Source of the DNA: Dirofilaria immitis
Taxonomy: Eukaryota > Nematoda > Chromadorea > Rhabditida > Onchocercidae
Assembly: GCA_024305405.1 (NCBI GenBank)
Contig: JAKNDB010000068.1
Span: forward strand, 7,183,501-7,247,500
Length of the DNA: 64,000 nucleotides
Direction: 5' to 3'
Shown: positions 42,673-56,710 of the stretch, one piece after another
How the letters are laid out: every line of letters begins with the position of its first letter
Numbering within the stretch: the first letter of the stretch is position 1
Translations under genes and position numbers: made by a program
The notes under the pieces: model-generated
What the model was told of the DNA's origin: nothing
Seen by the model: only the letters and a program-made list of their open reading frames with translations
Database searches by the model: none

Positions 42673-45600
42673 CTACAGTTCGATAATTGGGACAGTATGC
42701 TGATTGACGGTTACTTCAGTGATTGTATGGGAACCATTGTACTGAAAACTTTCGTAGCGTGTATTGTTAATATCTGTCCAAATTTTCTGTAATACGGTAA
42801 AACTCTATATATTAAACTAAAAATATATCATACATATGTGATCAATATCACTGAAGACTACATACCAAATTTATAACTGAAATTCTTAAGCAGCGAAATG
42901 ATAGCTCTAGGGCCCTATTTTCTTTTTTCTGAAAAACCTAGCACTCATTAACAAATCAAAACACGCATCAATCAAGTTTAAAAACTAACGGTTTCATTTT
43001 TTAACTGATCAGCTATTATACGAATTCGACTTTCATCATTATCTCCATAGTCATGTAGTTGTAATTGCTCCGAGCTCTGTGACAAACCAGATGTCCCTTC
43101 AATAACAAATGCCAGCCTGTTTATTATCTGCTCTGAAAACAAAGCTTTTTAGCTTTGATCTGCTTCATAAAAAGATAAATTTATAAATATTCACAAAAAT
43201 TTTCATTAAAAAAAATTAATAATAATTTCCACCAAAAATTAAGTAATTCTATTGAAGTTTTGAACCGCACAATTAATGGTGCCAATCACCATTATTAATT
43301 TCATCCTTCTGAAAATCCAAATTCACATACAACGCCGAGTATGCTCTCATTTTGCGTTACCATTTAAACAGGGATGAACTATTAACACTCTTAACCTTAT
43401 GATATGCCAATCACAAATAATTTACCTTGACCATTAGAAATGACTTGTACTGACCCAGATCGACCTTCAAAAACCTCAGGTCTCTTCAGTTTCATCTGAA
43501 AAGTGACAGTAATTTTCATTTGCTAATAAATTTCAAAAACATAAATGAATTCCGAAAATACAAAATTATGGTGGAATAGACATAACAAATTGATTCCAAC
43601 CATTAAAACTCTTAATCTTGCTAATAACGAACGACAAAAATTAATTTCATCTTCTCGGAAATTGCCTATGCTAATATTGTTCCGAAAATGTAATGTGAAT
43701 AAGTAAGTTAGTTACTTCAGCTTCTCGTTTTGCATTTTTCTCTTCAAATGATCCACTTTCATCATCTTTGATAACCTTAAATATTTCACTTTCCGATAAT
43801 GCGGAATCATTCTTCCTTATTTCGTCATTATTTCGTAAATTCAATTTCGTTTCCGATGTAACATTCTGCAACACGATAATAAATTCTTGGTTATCTGTAG
43901 TACAACACTAGAGTAGAACTCTTTCTCTTTAATTCCATAACTTTTATTTGTAAAAAAATTAATAAGGACATAAAAATTAATGAATTTACAAACACTGCAA
44001 AATCTTACAATAATTTTAAAAAAACCTTAAAATTTGCTTCTTCCTTTTATCCAGCTCTCTCTCAGTTTCCGTTTCTCGATATTCTTCAGTTTCTTGTTCT
44101 TCATCCGACTTTTCTTCTTTCAATTCCAATTTATTGTCTTCGTTATTTTTCGTTTCGTTGATTTTTGAAATTGGAATGGAAACTATAGGTATATCATTCG
44201 ACATCTTTTACTTTTCGGACCTCGTTTTCGAGGCATTTTTGAGGGTTTGCTGTTTTCTGTAAGAGGCTCTTTTGTCAGAGATACTGGGGTTTCGGGTCGT
44301 GAACGAATGCTCGACCTTAGCGAAACTTCTGAGCCTGAAAAAAGTTAAGCAGTACTTTGATAATCTTATTTAACTTTTTAGAAAAGGAGGCCAAGGAAAT
44401 GAAATTAGACTTTGAAAAAAAAAAAAATAAAATAACAATGTTGAGGAATATACCTTCTGAATGACTTTCACTAGCGCCTTCATCTTCATAGCTTTGATTG
44501 TCACCATCTGAATCATCGGAATCCGAAATTTCTTTAATTTTTCGTTTCCTTCCACGATTCGATCTTCTGGATCCCTTTCGAGTTCCACCTTTGAAACCAT
44601 TTGGTATGGAAAAACCTGATTCCGTGAACAGGTTTTCATTCAAGATATTACTTGATGGTTCCCACGTATTATGTCTACAATTAATCATAACGTAATAAAT
44701 AAATTAATCAGCATTAAAGTAAATTGACTACAAACAAGCAACAAACGACATACAACTTCCACATCTAAGCAATGAAAAATAAGATAACTGAATAAAGATA
44801 ACTTACTGATTAGACCATCCTTTCCATTTGATCAAATATTCTGTTTTTCCCTTAAAAACCAAACCTTAATTGCGGAAGAACTTATTACTTCATTTTCCAT
44901 AATTTCAGATTACTAAATTTTCGATCATTATATTAGCAATCAAATATCACTGCAACTTAACAAAATTGTTGCAACAGGCGTTCGAATTATTAGAAACAGA
45001 AGCCTCGAAATAAGCTTATTCTGCATATAAAACACCAGTCCGCTCAATATGTCCATTAGAATGAATTTGAAACAGTATGGTGGAAATAAGGAATCAGAGA
45101 TTGATAATTTCATTAAGCTTATTGCAAATAATAAGTTTATCAAGGTTACCTCACGAGGTTCAATGAAAATATTTCGACTAGCATAGTTTCAATGATAAAA
45201 AGTTCACTAAAAAAATGATTTTAGCAAATAAGTAATCCCAATAAGTTCATTGAAAACTAGCGCGTTTATTAAAAAATTTGTTACAAAGGATTTAACAGAT
45301 ATTCTGAGAATGATCTAAGAATGTTTATGAAGAAGGTGGAGAAAGTTACGAATGTTAGTTCATTTAAGAATAATTCATCATTTTAATTGATATTATTATA
45401 TAAGGTTCTATTCCATAGAATCGAATGCGTGGTTTAATTTTTGAAGATTAAATCAACGGTATAGTTTTTGAGGAAGGTGAAAAGATGACTGACTTAAAGT
45501 TGTTAATTATAACACGTAAAAAATTAGTAAAAATTTTTTCTAATGTTCGTAAAATGACATTAAAAAGAGCTACTAACGAAGAGAGGGTAGGAGAATGAAG

Positions 45601-46310
45601 TTATAATAAAAATCCAAAGTACAGTAGGCCATAATAATATATAATTTATGCAACTTCATAAATAGACTACCTCATGACTTCTGTTGTACTTTATTATTCT
45701 TTACTATTCGGCTTATCAAAAAGTGTCATTTACGCCAAGTGTTAATTTTCATGAAGTAATTTGTTAATATTAAGTAAATTAAAAGTACGCCTTTTTCTGA
45801 AATGCAAAATTTTTGTTCTTAATATTTTAAAATATGTTCAACTTCGTTCAGTGATGTTCAGAAATCTCATCCTTAAAAATCTTTTTCAACTGAATTCGAA
45901 TAAAAATTAATGAAACTGATGACACGTAATTATAAAATATTCATCCGATAAATTTCGGTATGAATACTTCTAATGCAAATGCAGGATTGGAAAAATACGT
46001 AATTTATGGAGAGAAAAGGCAGAAAGAAAGAAACAAAATAGAGAAGGTGCGGACAAGAAATATTAAAGGAACCATTCAGTTTTTAATCAAAATCTAGAGT
46101 TAGAAATTGGAGTGATCTAAAGCAAAATCAACAGCATTTATTCGGATGATTTTTCTCTATTGAGATAAGTTAGGAAACACTGTACTAAGATAGCTAAATT
46201 AAACCTAATGAAGTAATACTATAATGTCAGCAGCATTCGCTTACTTTTCTTGTTCGTGATTTCAAAATTTTTTCTGCTGCATAAACGTCTTGCCCATCTA
46301 ATGGATCCAT
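42673..46310 (-). CDS. Polycomb-type chromodomain protein (CBX family)
   Basis: Predicted nuclear reader of methylated histone H3 tails. Exons: 46245-46310, 44807-44850, 44454-44674, 44026-44334, 43716-43865, 43426-43495, 42990-43132, 42673-42786; about 372 residues. The chromodomain covers residues 9-48: VYAAEKIL, RKGKTEYLIKWKGWS, NTWEP, NIL. Cage aromatics are Y10, W31 and W34. VxAAE and KWKGWS are the Polycomb/CBX2-8 form, unlike HP1's EYVVE. A basic patch follows (RKGSRRSNRGRKRK, with an RGR AT-hook-like core), then an acidic serine run (SDSDDSDGDN), a charged low-complexity middle, and a C-terminus TITEVTVNQHTVPIIEL (356-372) that resembles the CBX Pc box pattern ITDVTxNxxTVTxKE used to bind RING1. 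There is no chromoshadow domain. Bases appear missing in the run 44216-44219 and near the 44026/43865 junction. Intron 1 is 1.4 kb with nothing nested. Confidence 0.85.
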
Positions 46311-46317
46311 AATTTAT

Positions 46318-46321
46318 GCTG
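46318..46321 (-). promoter_or_regulatory. Spliced-leader acceptor of the chromodomain gene
   Basis: CTATTTCAG on the minus strand ends eight bases before the start codon at 46310 (AG at 46320-46319). This fits leader trans-splicing and supports the chosen start. Confidence 0.6.
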
Positions 46322-46441
46322 AAATAGTTGCACACTTCAAGCAAGTTGTAGTATTTATTACAATAAAGAGAAAACTGTATTTCAAGTCGCATGTAAAACG
46401 CTGATGAAAAATATAAAGCATAATCAGAACTAATACAAATT

Positions 46442-46514
46442 AATAGAATGAGAGGTAATATAAATGAATAGAATGAGAGGTAAAATAAATGAATAGAATG
46501 AGGGATAAAATAAA
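46442..46514. repeat. 25 bp tandem repeat, three copies
   Basis: AATAGAATGAGAGGTAA plus TATAAATG or AATAAATG is repeated at 46442, 46467 and 46492; the third copy carries small changes. It lies just upstream of the chromodomain gene's leader acceptor. Confidence 0.9.
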
Positions 46515-48825
46515 AAACAGAATTAAATAATACTGGTCACTTTTACAAGATGGATTTTAATCGATGAATCTCAACAAATGCTTTACCTCTCATAATAATA
46601 ATTGAAAGAAAAAAACTTTCCAGCGTAATAGAATATAGCTATAATATTAAATCAAACCTCGTATTTAGAATTATACCATTTTTCATTATAACAGAAAATA
46701 TTACGAAAACATGAAAATGATTAAAAAACAAAAAACTCTGAACCATATTGCATCGCTCAATAAAAAAATTAAATATAAAGTCAATAATAGCTAATAATTG
46801 CTATTCGAACGATAAATGGTATGAAGAATAGGTGAATTAGACCGAAATTTGAAACAGTGTAATGGAAAGTGGAAAATTTAGTGTTTCAACAGGATGGAAA
46901 GAGTGTATGCATCTACTGATCATCAAACGATATTAGTACAAAGAAAGAGTACAACATACATTCATACAGAGCTGAGAAAGAATTGGAAAAGTATAACTAC
47001 GCTCTTCAAGAATTATTTTTTAATAGTGTTTTTCTACAAAATAGTCGTGCAAATATTTCAATCGACTTCCATCAACTCATGTAAATATGATTTCCTAGTG
47101 ATCATTAGAAACTATGAATTTATTGGAAATTATTTATTATATTATTAACTTTAATCTGAAGGAAATACAATTATCAAAAGCAGAAATATGGAAAAAAAGT
47201 TCTTATGAACTATTTATAAAGTCCATAAGTTTTTCACAAGTGTTCAGAATAGTTCATTTTTCAACATTCTTAACGAATTCAACTCGATAATCGAAGCATA
47301 TTTTCGGAGTATGAATGGAGTAAAATTCCTCTCTTCATAAACTTAAAGACCGAAAAACGACACGATTGAAAGCAAAATGAAATAACTTAATGACAATTTA
47401 TTTTGAATTATCCTCGTATTATTTGCTATGTTTAACAACTCATCGCACAATATCTTCTATTTTTCGATCTTAAATTGAAATTACAACTGTTTACGACGAC
47501 TGGCCAGGAAATTGTCACAAGGTTTTATAAGCATAGCATAATAAATATCGTCTAATGATTTCACATGATTGAAGGTAATAATTCATGAAGTAGAGAGAAC
47601 GGGGATACAATGGCAACAAAGAAAAGCACCTTACGTTTAATGGGAATTTAATACAAACTAATGCTTCGCTCTATCCTAGCATAAATTGCCATCAATGAAA
47701 TTTCAGTTAAAATTGAAGTTGACTTAAAAAAAAACTGAGGCTTATAAGAATGTGACCAGTGATTGCCCTTCTTGCTATTATCTCTAAAGAACTAAATTCA
47801 CAAAAGAGGAAATTTATAAGTGGTTTGCATATACAACGACTGATTAACTTCCAACATACTATTTAGTAGCAATTATAATGAAGTCACTTTGTTAACAAGG
47901 TAGCTGTGCACTAACTTGCTTGAAGCATATTCATGTTGATGGTACTTACGATGTCTTGACAACAGAAAACTATGAATACATGACATCCTTGAGAAGGGAT
48001 GACGGATGCTTTCTAACATAACATTTCCAAATCACAACAATATCATCCTCCACCATAACCTAATTAAATCACACGCCCACAATTATCTCAGCATCCTGAG
48101 AAATAAGAGAACTCGTGATCTGAGCTGTAAATATAATGGAGAATTGATTGAACCAAACCGTCCTCCAGCGAGACGGCGTTGTTTAGAAAAGTGGTTGTAA
48201 AATTGGAACGCTATGAAAACTCTGACACGACACATTTTGCAGTTGGCAGAGTATAAATTCATCCATCGCTAAATGGTCATGTTGATATTCACTCAGTTAC
48301 TTTACTAGACAGATTTAATTTGCGTTTTAAATACTAAGCTACTGTATGTATTCTCTTCGACGAGAGGATATTGTTTTTGCGAGGGCTTTTTATGCCTCAA
48401 ACTTTTTACAAAAAAATACTTATCCCTAAATGCCATTCTCTAATTATTGCAAGTCTCTACTAATACATTTATAAAAACAATGCAGCTTTTTGTCTACCAT
48501 AACGAATAATATATTCAATTGAGTAATCAACCATAGTATCAAATTAAACCAAATATTGCAGCGAGTTATTGTGCCTACAGAATATGTTGCTATATTTAAT
48601 TCGACAATATTATAAAGAAATTTCTGAAACTTTCAAGACAAACCTAACAATATTATCTTAGTTAATTATTTAGAAAATCGAGATACGAAAAATTTTTGGA
48701 AAAAATATTTATGAATGAGAACTGTCGCCAATTTTTCAGTTGCGGAGTGTGATGTCGAATATTAATCAAATACCACCAGTGTTTCAACGGGTTAATTTGT
48801 CCTGTTAGTTGATTAGCTTGCTGTG

Positions 48826-48911
48826 GTTCGTTGAGGTGAATTGAGTCGAGTCGTATTGTGTTGAGTTGTGCTGAGTTGAACTGAATTGGGCTGTTGGAAC
48901 TGTGCTGAATC
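48826..48911. repeat. Degenerate TTGAG/CTGAG pentamer repeat
   Basis: The plus strand carries many irregular 5-bp or 10-bp spaced units of the form (T/C)TGAG and TGAATTG with G-rich bias, for example GTGTTGAGTTGTGCTGAGTT. It is a minisatellite-like tract in otherwise A/T-rich DNA. Confidence 0.6.
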
Positions 48912-50084
48912 CAACCGATAGTAAAAACCTTTATTCGTAAAAAGATACCTGTTTCGTTATATAATAGGATTTATATGGATTAGGAGGTGGGAATGGTTTT
49001 CCCATTAGGCAGTGGACTGTTAGGACTCAATTACAACCTAGACAAAATCGAATGAGAAGATTAGGATGAGGATTTGGAAAGAGATGTGAATTTTAGTAAA
49101 GTGATTGCTAACAAAGGCATTTCCCAAATAGTATGAGCTCAGATTAAAAAAAAAAACGTGGGAACCTAAGAAATGTAAAATTGGTTAAAGGATTCGTAAT
49201 ACTGTTGACATTTATTTGCAATGAGAAATTTATTTGATGGTTCATTTAGTCAAGGTCTTGCGAATGCGAGTTCGCGACAAGAACTAGATCAAATTAATGT
49301 ATAAAACTTTGTTTCGAGAATGGGATTTTACTGTTATCAAAAAATCAGGAAATCTAAAGCTTTGTACCTAAATAATAACATTGATCATGCGGTTTATTAG
49401 AGCATCTTCTGAGATTTTTCGGTTGGACTGGTCATTTAGCATTATCTAGAAAAATTAAATATCTAGAACTTTCATGCAAGTAACTGGAAATTCATAGATA
49501 ATTAAAAATGTAACAATTTTTATTAAGACTTCCCAGAAAAGTCATGCATAGCTATTCCTATTTATTTTCCTTATTTTAGCCGTATATGTATCAAATTTTA
49601 TACTTTGATAGCAGGCTATATTTGCTTTACCGAAGAAATTGAAATCAAAAAAAAAAATTAATTCCACTTTTACGCAGCAGTCAACTCAACAAGATTCACT
49701 GTTTTCCTCAATATGTATAAATATAATTTTTGCAAGTATTTAATATTTAATATTCATTTCGAAATTTGAAAAGCAAGAATTCTTGAGAGATAGATCGAGA
49801 AACTTGCTGCATATAAATAATCTTTCTAATGCAGCATTTAAAAAATTCTTTTCAGTTGGGACAAGAAATAAAAGCAGGTGAAGAACAAGTTACTAAAGTT
49901 TTATGCCGCGAAGCAATTTGCATCGAATTGGGTATCATAAACATGTATAAAGATAATATTGTATATAATGTTGAAAGATACATATTAGATTTTGCAGATA
50001 AGTTCTGATTGACATGAGAAGGAGGCCCTTGTGTATAATATAGCACAGTACTGATAAGTTCAAGTTCTGTAGTGCGGCAGATAA

Positions 50085-50105
50085 TTATATATATATATAT
50101 ATATA
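50085..50105. repeat. (TA)n microsatellite
   Basis: About nine TA dinucleotides in a row follow GATAATTA. Confidence 0.9.
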
Positions 50106-50954
50106 GATCGGTTATCTAAGAGTCTTTTCAGTTTCGAGAAAAATATTTTCCATAAATCTTCATTAAAATTAATTGGCAGTTCCAATTCGAATGAATAAAA
50201 TTTTGTAGTGATAGGAAAATTGTAAACGCTAAAAGCAAACGTTTGCATGATGAGATTGCAGTTGGAATTGATCGATAGTTTAAAGATACTATTTGGCACT
50301 TTTCCAATCACCTTTAAATTGAAATTATAAATAATAGTTTAGAAGTAATGAATGCTGCTAGCAGTTGCATATTTATGACTATATGAGTAAAAGCAAAACA
50401 TGGCAGCTGTCACAGCACAGTATTTAGTGACACAATACATACGTAGAACATCTGTGCGTTAAATGAAGAGGATAGAAAAGGAGAGAATAAATAGATCAGC
50501 CTCCTTGTTTATATGATATGATAGAAATGTAGTGATGCTATTGTCTGTTCAACAGCCATTAGAAATGGTCATTATCGCTTATTTTTCTTTAGTATTATCG
50601 TCGCTGATCGCTCGTCAAGATTACTGTGCTTTGTATTACGGAAGTGAGCGGATTTGAATGAGTGGACATTGGCTCTCCGTGTCTTTTCATCTTTTCCTTC
50701 TTTATCATGCTATATTTCATTTTCGGAATGCTCAATCATTAAAATATCATCATTCCTCCTTATCCCTTTTTTTAGAATACTTTCGCTTCTGTAAAATTAA
50801 TTGATCACTCTACGTAAGTGATCGTCCGTATAATGAAGTATGAGACAGCAATCAATCACCTACCATCCCAGTATTACTAAGACTTTTTGCAAGGTTCGCT
50901 ACATTTTAAAAAATAAGGCCACCCCTCAACCCTTCAATGCCCGTACTAATGGTG

Positions 50955-51010
50955 ATGGCGCCATCGTTCCGCACTTTTACCGCAGCTATATATACACTGA
51001 TTCTTCGCTC
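50955..51010. promoter_or_regulatory. Possible TATA-box promoter
   Basis: GGCGCC (about 50958) and a balanced-composition stretch precede CTATATATACACTG, with TATATATA near 50987-50994. The composition contrast with the surroundings resembles a core promoter, but no gene was found on either side within the window. Speculative. Confidence 0.15.
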
Positions 51011-54000
51011 GCCATAAGTATTTCGGCACTGTTTATTAGCCTTCATTTCTCGAAATCTGTACTCTCTAACATTTATTCTATCTATTACTCTTATCATATC
51101 GTGTTTTTAACAAATCCTTATGTATACTAGTATGTGCTCTTTTCATTTGACATTTTCCTGCCTTCCTTAAATTCATTGTCTTTCATTAGTTGTCTTCGAA
51201 TTGCTTCTCTCACCAACATTTTCCATTTTCTATTCATTTTTACCACTGAGTAACGATATCTACTCTCTCTGCACTCTAACTTCTTAATTTTCCAATCCTT
51301 CTCAACTGTATTTGTTACAATTCTTCGGCTCAGTTTAAAGGGCCATCTCGGAATTTTAAACGAAGACTATAATTCGTAAATCTATTCAATGATACTACTG
51401 ATTTATCGTAAAAACACAAAATTCATTATTCATTTAATTATAATTTCTTTCTTAGGAAGATAGCACAATAAATGATATTTTTAATTGAATTACAATTCTT
51501 AGAAGGATCAGAAATTTTAATTCAACTTTTTGCTAAATTGTTTTCAAATAGTTTAATTAGCCATTGCATTTTACTTATCAATTCAATTAGGGAATATGAT
51601 ATTAATATGAATCGTTCAATTTCCAATATTACAACAAAATCATTTTGTTGATTGACAGTAATACAAAAACTAAATGGAATCATTGCCATTCTAAGGTCTC
51701 TATTACAAAAGAATTTCTCCCATCACTATATAAATTGTCATCACATCTGGTATATCAGTTATTTCCTTTCGAATCATTGATAGACAATTAACCAAATGAT
51801 GAATGGTCGTAATTAAATGGCAGAAATTATTATTAAATTATTGCTTTTCCAAAGATGATTAAAATTTATTAAATTCTTTGCTTGAAAATGTAAGATAACA
51901 AAAACGAATAACGAAAAACGTAGAACAGGGAAGAGCAACACAAAGGGGTGCCATGATTGATTATTATGACTTTCCCAAACTACCCTTAATTCATCGTTCA
52001 TTCCTGCTCGTCATCTTAATAAATTTTTCTCAATTTTGACTTAATCATTAATCAAATCAACTTGTGCAGTTCTAGTACCTCAGCATAAAAATAATAAATA
52101 TCGTTCGAGAATCAAGAGTTCAGTTTAAAGTATTATCATTCATTTGATCAGAAATTAGAATACCAAAAACAATGCTTAATCTTATGATCAAACAATAATC
52201 ATTAAGTAAATTGGGCCTAAACATTGTTTTTTTTTATCTAAATTAGAGCGAGGATTATTGAAATAGGCAAATTAAAAGGTTGATGCTCCACAGTAAGACT
52301 TCGCAAAACTACAAATGCCTATACATTTTACATGGCTTCATCTTGGCAATATTATATTGATTATTATGCAGAACAGGAAATAAAAACACTCCCATATTTC
52401 AATGGCTAAAAATGAAAATATTGTTAGGATGACCCATATGAAAGGTTAAAGGCTAAGATTTTTATTAGCCAATCGAGACGAGAATGGCATTTTAAACAGT
52501 AGTGCAAAAATTACAGTGAATTATAAAAAATAATTCATTTCATATATTTCCGTAAATAATTTTTATCTACCGATTTTATCAATAAATCTCTTGGTGCTCC
52601 TTACAACTACTTTCGACTTCTTCCAGTGGTTTTTGTTAAAATGAAACAACTGAACAAAAATCTCTCTTCTTTCCATGGCTGTCACTTCGGTCGAAAATTG
52701 CATGTGGAAATCTTCAATTACGTTATAATTTGTTCTCGGAAACAGATATGAATTAATTATTGAAATAAATGTTGCGCTTGAATTTGACCCAGAAGAGAGA
52801 GCAGAATTAATTGATGTTGCATTTGTATTTTATACTTCGGCAGTGAATGGTGTATGCACAGCATATTGCTGTGGTATAGATACAAATAGTGTGAAGTTTC
52901 TACCTTATATTTCCTATTTCTGAAATCTCTTCACTAGGCACGTTTTACAATGTAGACGAGAAATTTAAACTAATTTACGTCTTTTTCTAACCGATCTTAA
53001 AAAGACAATTAATTAAATATTTGGTTTGGTTTCAAATGTTCGTTATTCAATCAGACCAGAATTTAGCATCAAAATTCCATGACATCCATTTTAACGTAGA
53101 TTCTACAAGAAAATAGCGAGAATAGTGAAATTTAATTATTATCATATTAGTTTAACTCTTGTATTTTTAGGAGGCTTTTTCTTATTTAAATTAAGAAAAA
53201 AAAGCATAAAATGCTGCAGAGAAAATATCTGCATGTAAACCTTTTAAATTTACAGTGAAAACAATAACGAAATGCAACTAACTAAATGCCTTCTTTTCAT
53301 AGTTCAGTGTCATTCATTTCTATTATTTAAAATATTTACGATTTTTTATATTATTTCTGTTACAATAAGCAAATTAAATTTGAATTTAAAACAATACGAA
53401 TGTCAATTAGAACACTGATAATTTCAAGAAAATTGAACTTTGAACATCAAATTGCCAAAATGAACGCTGTATCGTGCTGGATTCCAGAAAAATGTTTATT
53501 TTTGAGTGAAGATTTGGCTCGCAGCTGCATTTCACTGGATGAGTAAAAGGGAAATGGTTAATAAAGAAATTGAAACATCTTTAAAAGGTTGAACTGATAT
53601 GGAGTTTGTGCTGCAACAATACTTTCGAGGTTACAGGTCATACGAAAGAGAAATCTATTTGATGAATGTTGATGAAGATATTAGTTCAGAACAAATAGTA
53701 TTGGTATTATAAGTCTTTTTAATCTTTATAATCTTCAGCTAGAATAAGTCGAGTATTCTTTATGAGACAACTATAGGACAGAGTCATTTTTAAATTTACA
53801 CTGTGCTGAAATAACAACATACAGTGTTTAATTTTGTTGTTTACTTTCTTCACTTGATAAAAACTGGTTCTGTCAGCAAAGATTTTGCAATAGATAGTAA
53901 TATAAATATGCGAATACTAAACATCACTATTACTTTCAGTAAACTGTTTTTCTTTTTCTATGATTTAATAATCATCTTTTAAAGACAGAAAGATTGAATG

Positions 54001-54190
54001 TTTTATAAAGAATAAATAATCGATTATTTGGAGATCATAATCCTTCATTTATTTCTTTAACACTCAATCGTTCTCGCCACTTTTCTTCGTTTGTTTTTGA
54101 ATAATCAGATGATGCAAAAGGTTTAATAGCTCAAACCATGTTTATTTAATTTCGATAACATTTTTCCTACGGAGTAAACATTAATTTAAT

Positions 54191-54224
54191 TAATCAGTTG
54201 ATTGTGAATATAATCAATTGATTA
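54191..54224. repeat. Short inverted repeat
   Basis: TAATCAGTTGATT is followed after about eight bases by AATCAATTGATTA, its reverse complement with one mismatch. It could form a hairpin of about 13 bp. Confidence 0.7.
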
Positions 54225-56652
54225 ATGATATTTTAATTGTCTTTCATTTTTCACTCTAAAGTTGATTTCATTGCTGAATCGAATAAGAATGATAAGTTAC
54301 TTTCATTTCAACTATTGAAGAGATAAATCATCAGAAAAAAGGAAAAATCGATTTAGAACATTTAGAAAAATTCAATTTCCTTATAGTGACAATATTAGGG
54401 AATATTTTCAGCACATTAGACTCGATAATCTGAATCATAGCAAAGAATACACTATCATGAAAATATGTGATACATATTGTCTTGCAGTTTGCAAATACGC
54501 ATAAAAATATAGATGTTTTTTGTTTATAATTTGAGATGCGAAACGAGAAGAAATTTTAACCTATTCCAAAAACATTTTAGATGGAATATAGAAATAATGT
54601 TCCATCAGAAGTAGAAGCAAGAACAATAAATTGATTTTGTTATTTGGTCGAGCAAACCAATCAATCGCTGGGAGCGATCCTCCAGGATGCGCGACTTCAC
54701 GAACTGTACAGTAATGATCTGTTCGTCTCTCTGTCTGTCTACGAAAGGAGCATCCAGCTGAAATAGATTGATAGATATATCAATTTAATATATCTACTCT
54801 TTTTTCTTTTAGCACTCGTTGAATGTATCGCATGTTCATTCGGATGACCCTGTGTGAGAAAGAATGATGAGAGGTCGCATTGACCCTGTGTGGAGGTTAT
54901 GGGGAACAAGGCGAGGGAATAGGTAAGAGAAAGGAACTGCACACTACTTCTTATTACTACTGTAAAGGAGATCAAATATTCACCGACTATTTCATTCTTC
55001 TCAATAAATTTTGTCAATACTTCACAAAGTCAATTGAATATAGAAAAATGGAGTGTAGGTAGAATACGACTCAGCTTTAATTAATTTTTATTTGCATTCA
55101 CAACTTCACTTTCACTTTCAGAAGCCTGTCAAGTTTGAAGTCTAATTAAATCAATAAAACAGTTATATCGAAGATAATTTATTACATATCGAATTATTAA
55201 TTTTGCATATTTAAAAAAGATTATAGCTCTCTTATCAGTGAGAAAAAATGTCTTTAAAAATAGACATCGAATTACTAATAAACAATAATAAATATGACGA
55301 AGAGCCGAGGAATGGTCTTTCATATACAGTTTACTTATTAATGTCTTTTAAATATTCAAAAAACCGATGACTTCCAACAAATTCATTAATTCATTAAAAC
55401 ATAAACTAAACATAATAGGTAAACTAATAATAAAATAAAAAAAATTTTCAATTCATAAAGAACTATTTGGCAACTTATTTATATTTCATCATACACCCTC
55501 AAACAGTTCAAGTTTTAATGATTCTACAATAGGTTTCATCCAAAAATATTTATGTATAAAGTTTCAGTAAAAGCTTTATAGTCAATCACAACATATATCG
55601 CTAGCAGCTATCTGAAATTTAGAATTAAACTTCTAATGACAATATCATATTGTTCACTGCTAAAATCAAATTAAACAATGCAATTTGGAAATATTTTCAA
55701 CCGAATCGATGAAAGATCACATCCACATAATTAACATAATTTCTTACTCCACATATTTTAAAACGAAATTTGAACAAAGTACGATTAAGCTTTTGAAAAA
55801 TTTCATGTGTTCTGATGAATTATGATATACACAAAATTACATCCAAGCAAAAGTTTCGATGTGATACTTCAAAAAAAAAAATTCTCTTTTTTTGCTTTCA
55901 TTTACTCAATGAAAATTTTTAATTAAACTTACCGAAGTGCTTGTTGATCAAAATGATTAAATGAATATTTTGAATTAAATTTACTTGCACTAAAATCTTA
56001 TTTGATAGTTGATGATGCAACTGAATTTTTCTTAAATTTTCACTGCTTGCTTATATTTTACTCTATTGTTTACATGCATCGCTAACATCTTAACATGAAT
56101 AAGCGTTTTAAAATCAAATGAGCAAATTGAAGTTCGATGAAATACAGTCTCAGACAAAAAGGGAAGAAATAATATTTATATGAAGCAAGTTTGGCTCTCC
56201 GATAAATATAAGAAGAATGTGGAACTAATTGTATAAATGATCTATCGCCTGATCTTGTCATTATATTATTACTAATCTGATACCTACAATTAGGGGTATT
56301 TTTATAAAATACTTATATTTAACCTCATTTGGACGATTCTTCCAAGGAATTATTAGGCGAAAAGTTAATTAATGATTAGAAGGGAAAGAGAATTAACAAG
56401 ATACAGTATCCATAATGTTGTGTGTAGCTGTCACCATTAGTTATTCATTTTAAAATTCATTGGCAGACAGTTTGCCTTCAAATCATGTAAATATTGTAGT
56501 TTCTAAAATTTGTTTCAACATTAAACAACAAATAAATTGTATGTTAAAAATAGAAATTTAAACCCATTGAAGAAATAAATGCATTGAAATTTTTTATAAA
56601 ATCTTCAAAATTTATATGCCAGATATAGTTAGCTCAAATACGCTTCGGTAAT

Positions 56653-56710
56653 AGTTTGGTATGTATTCTGATTGAATTGAAAGTTTGGTATGTATTCCGA
56701 CTGAATTGAT
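56653..56710. repeat. 29 bp tandem duplication
   Basis: Two adjacent copies beginning AGTTTGGTATGTATTC and ending TGAATTGA differ at two or three positions. Confidence 0.9.

Noticed and set aside
46893..46992. Plus-strand first exon (acceptor TTTCAACAG then MERVYASTDH)
   Set aside because: Acceptor and ATG context are good but no credible following exon was found up to the weak frame at 48090-48200; too thin to annotate.
48006..48200. ORF ending PNRPPARRRCLEKWL on the plus strand
   Set aside because: No splice partner, start context or family similarity; the arginine-rich end is not enough.
52728..52923. Plus-strand open frame without ATG (ALEFDPEERAELIDVAFVFY)
   Set aside because: Looks protein-like but lacks acceptor, donor and start; could be a chance frame or decayed exon.
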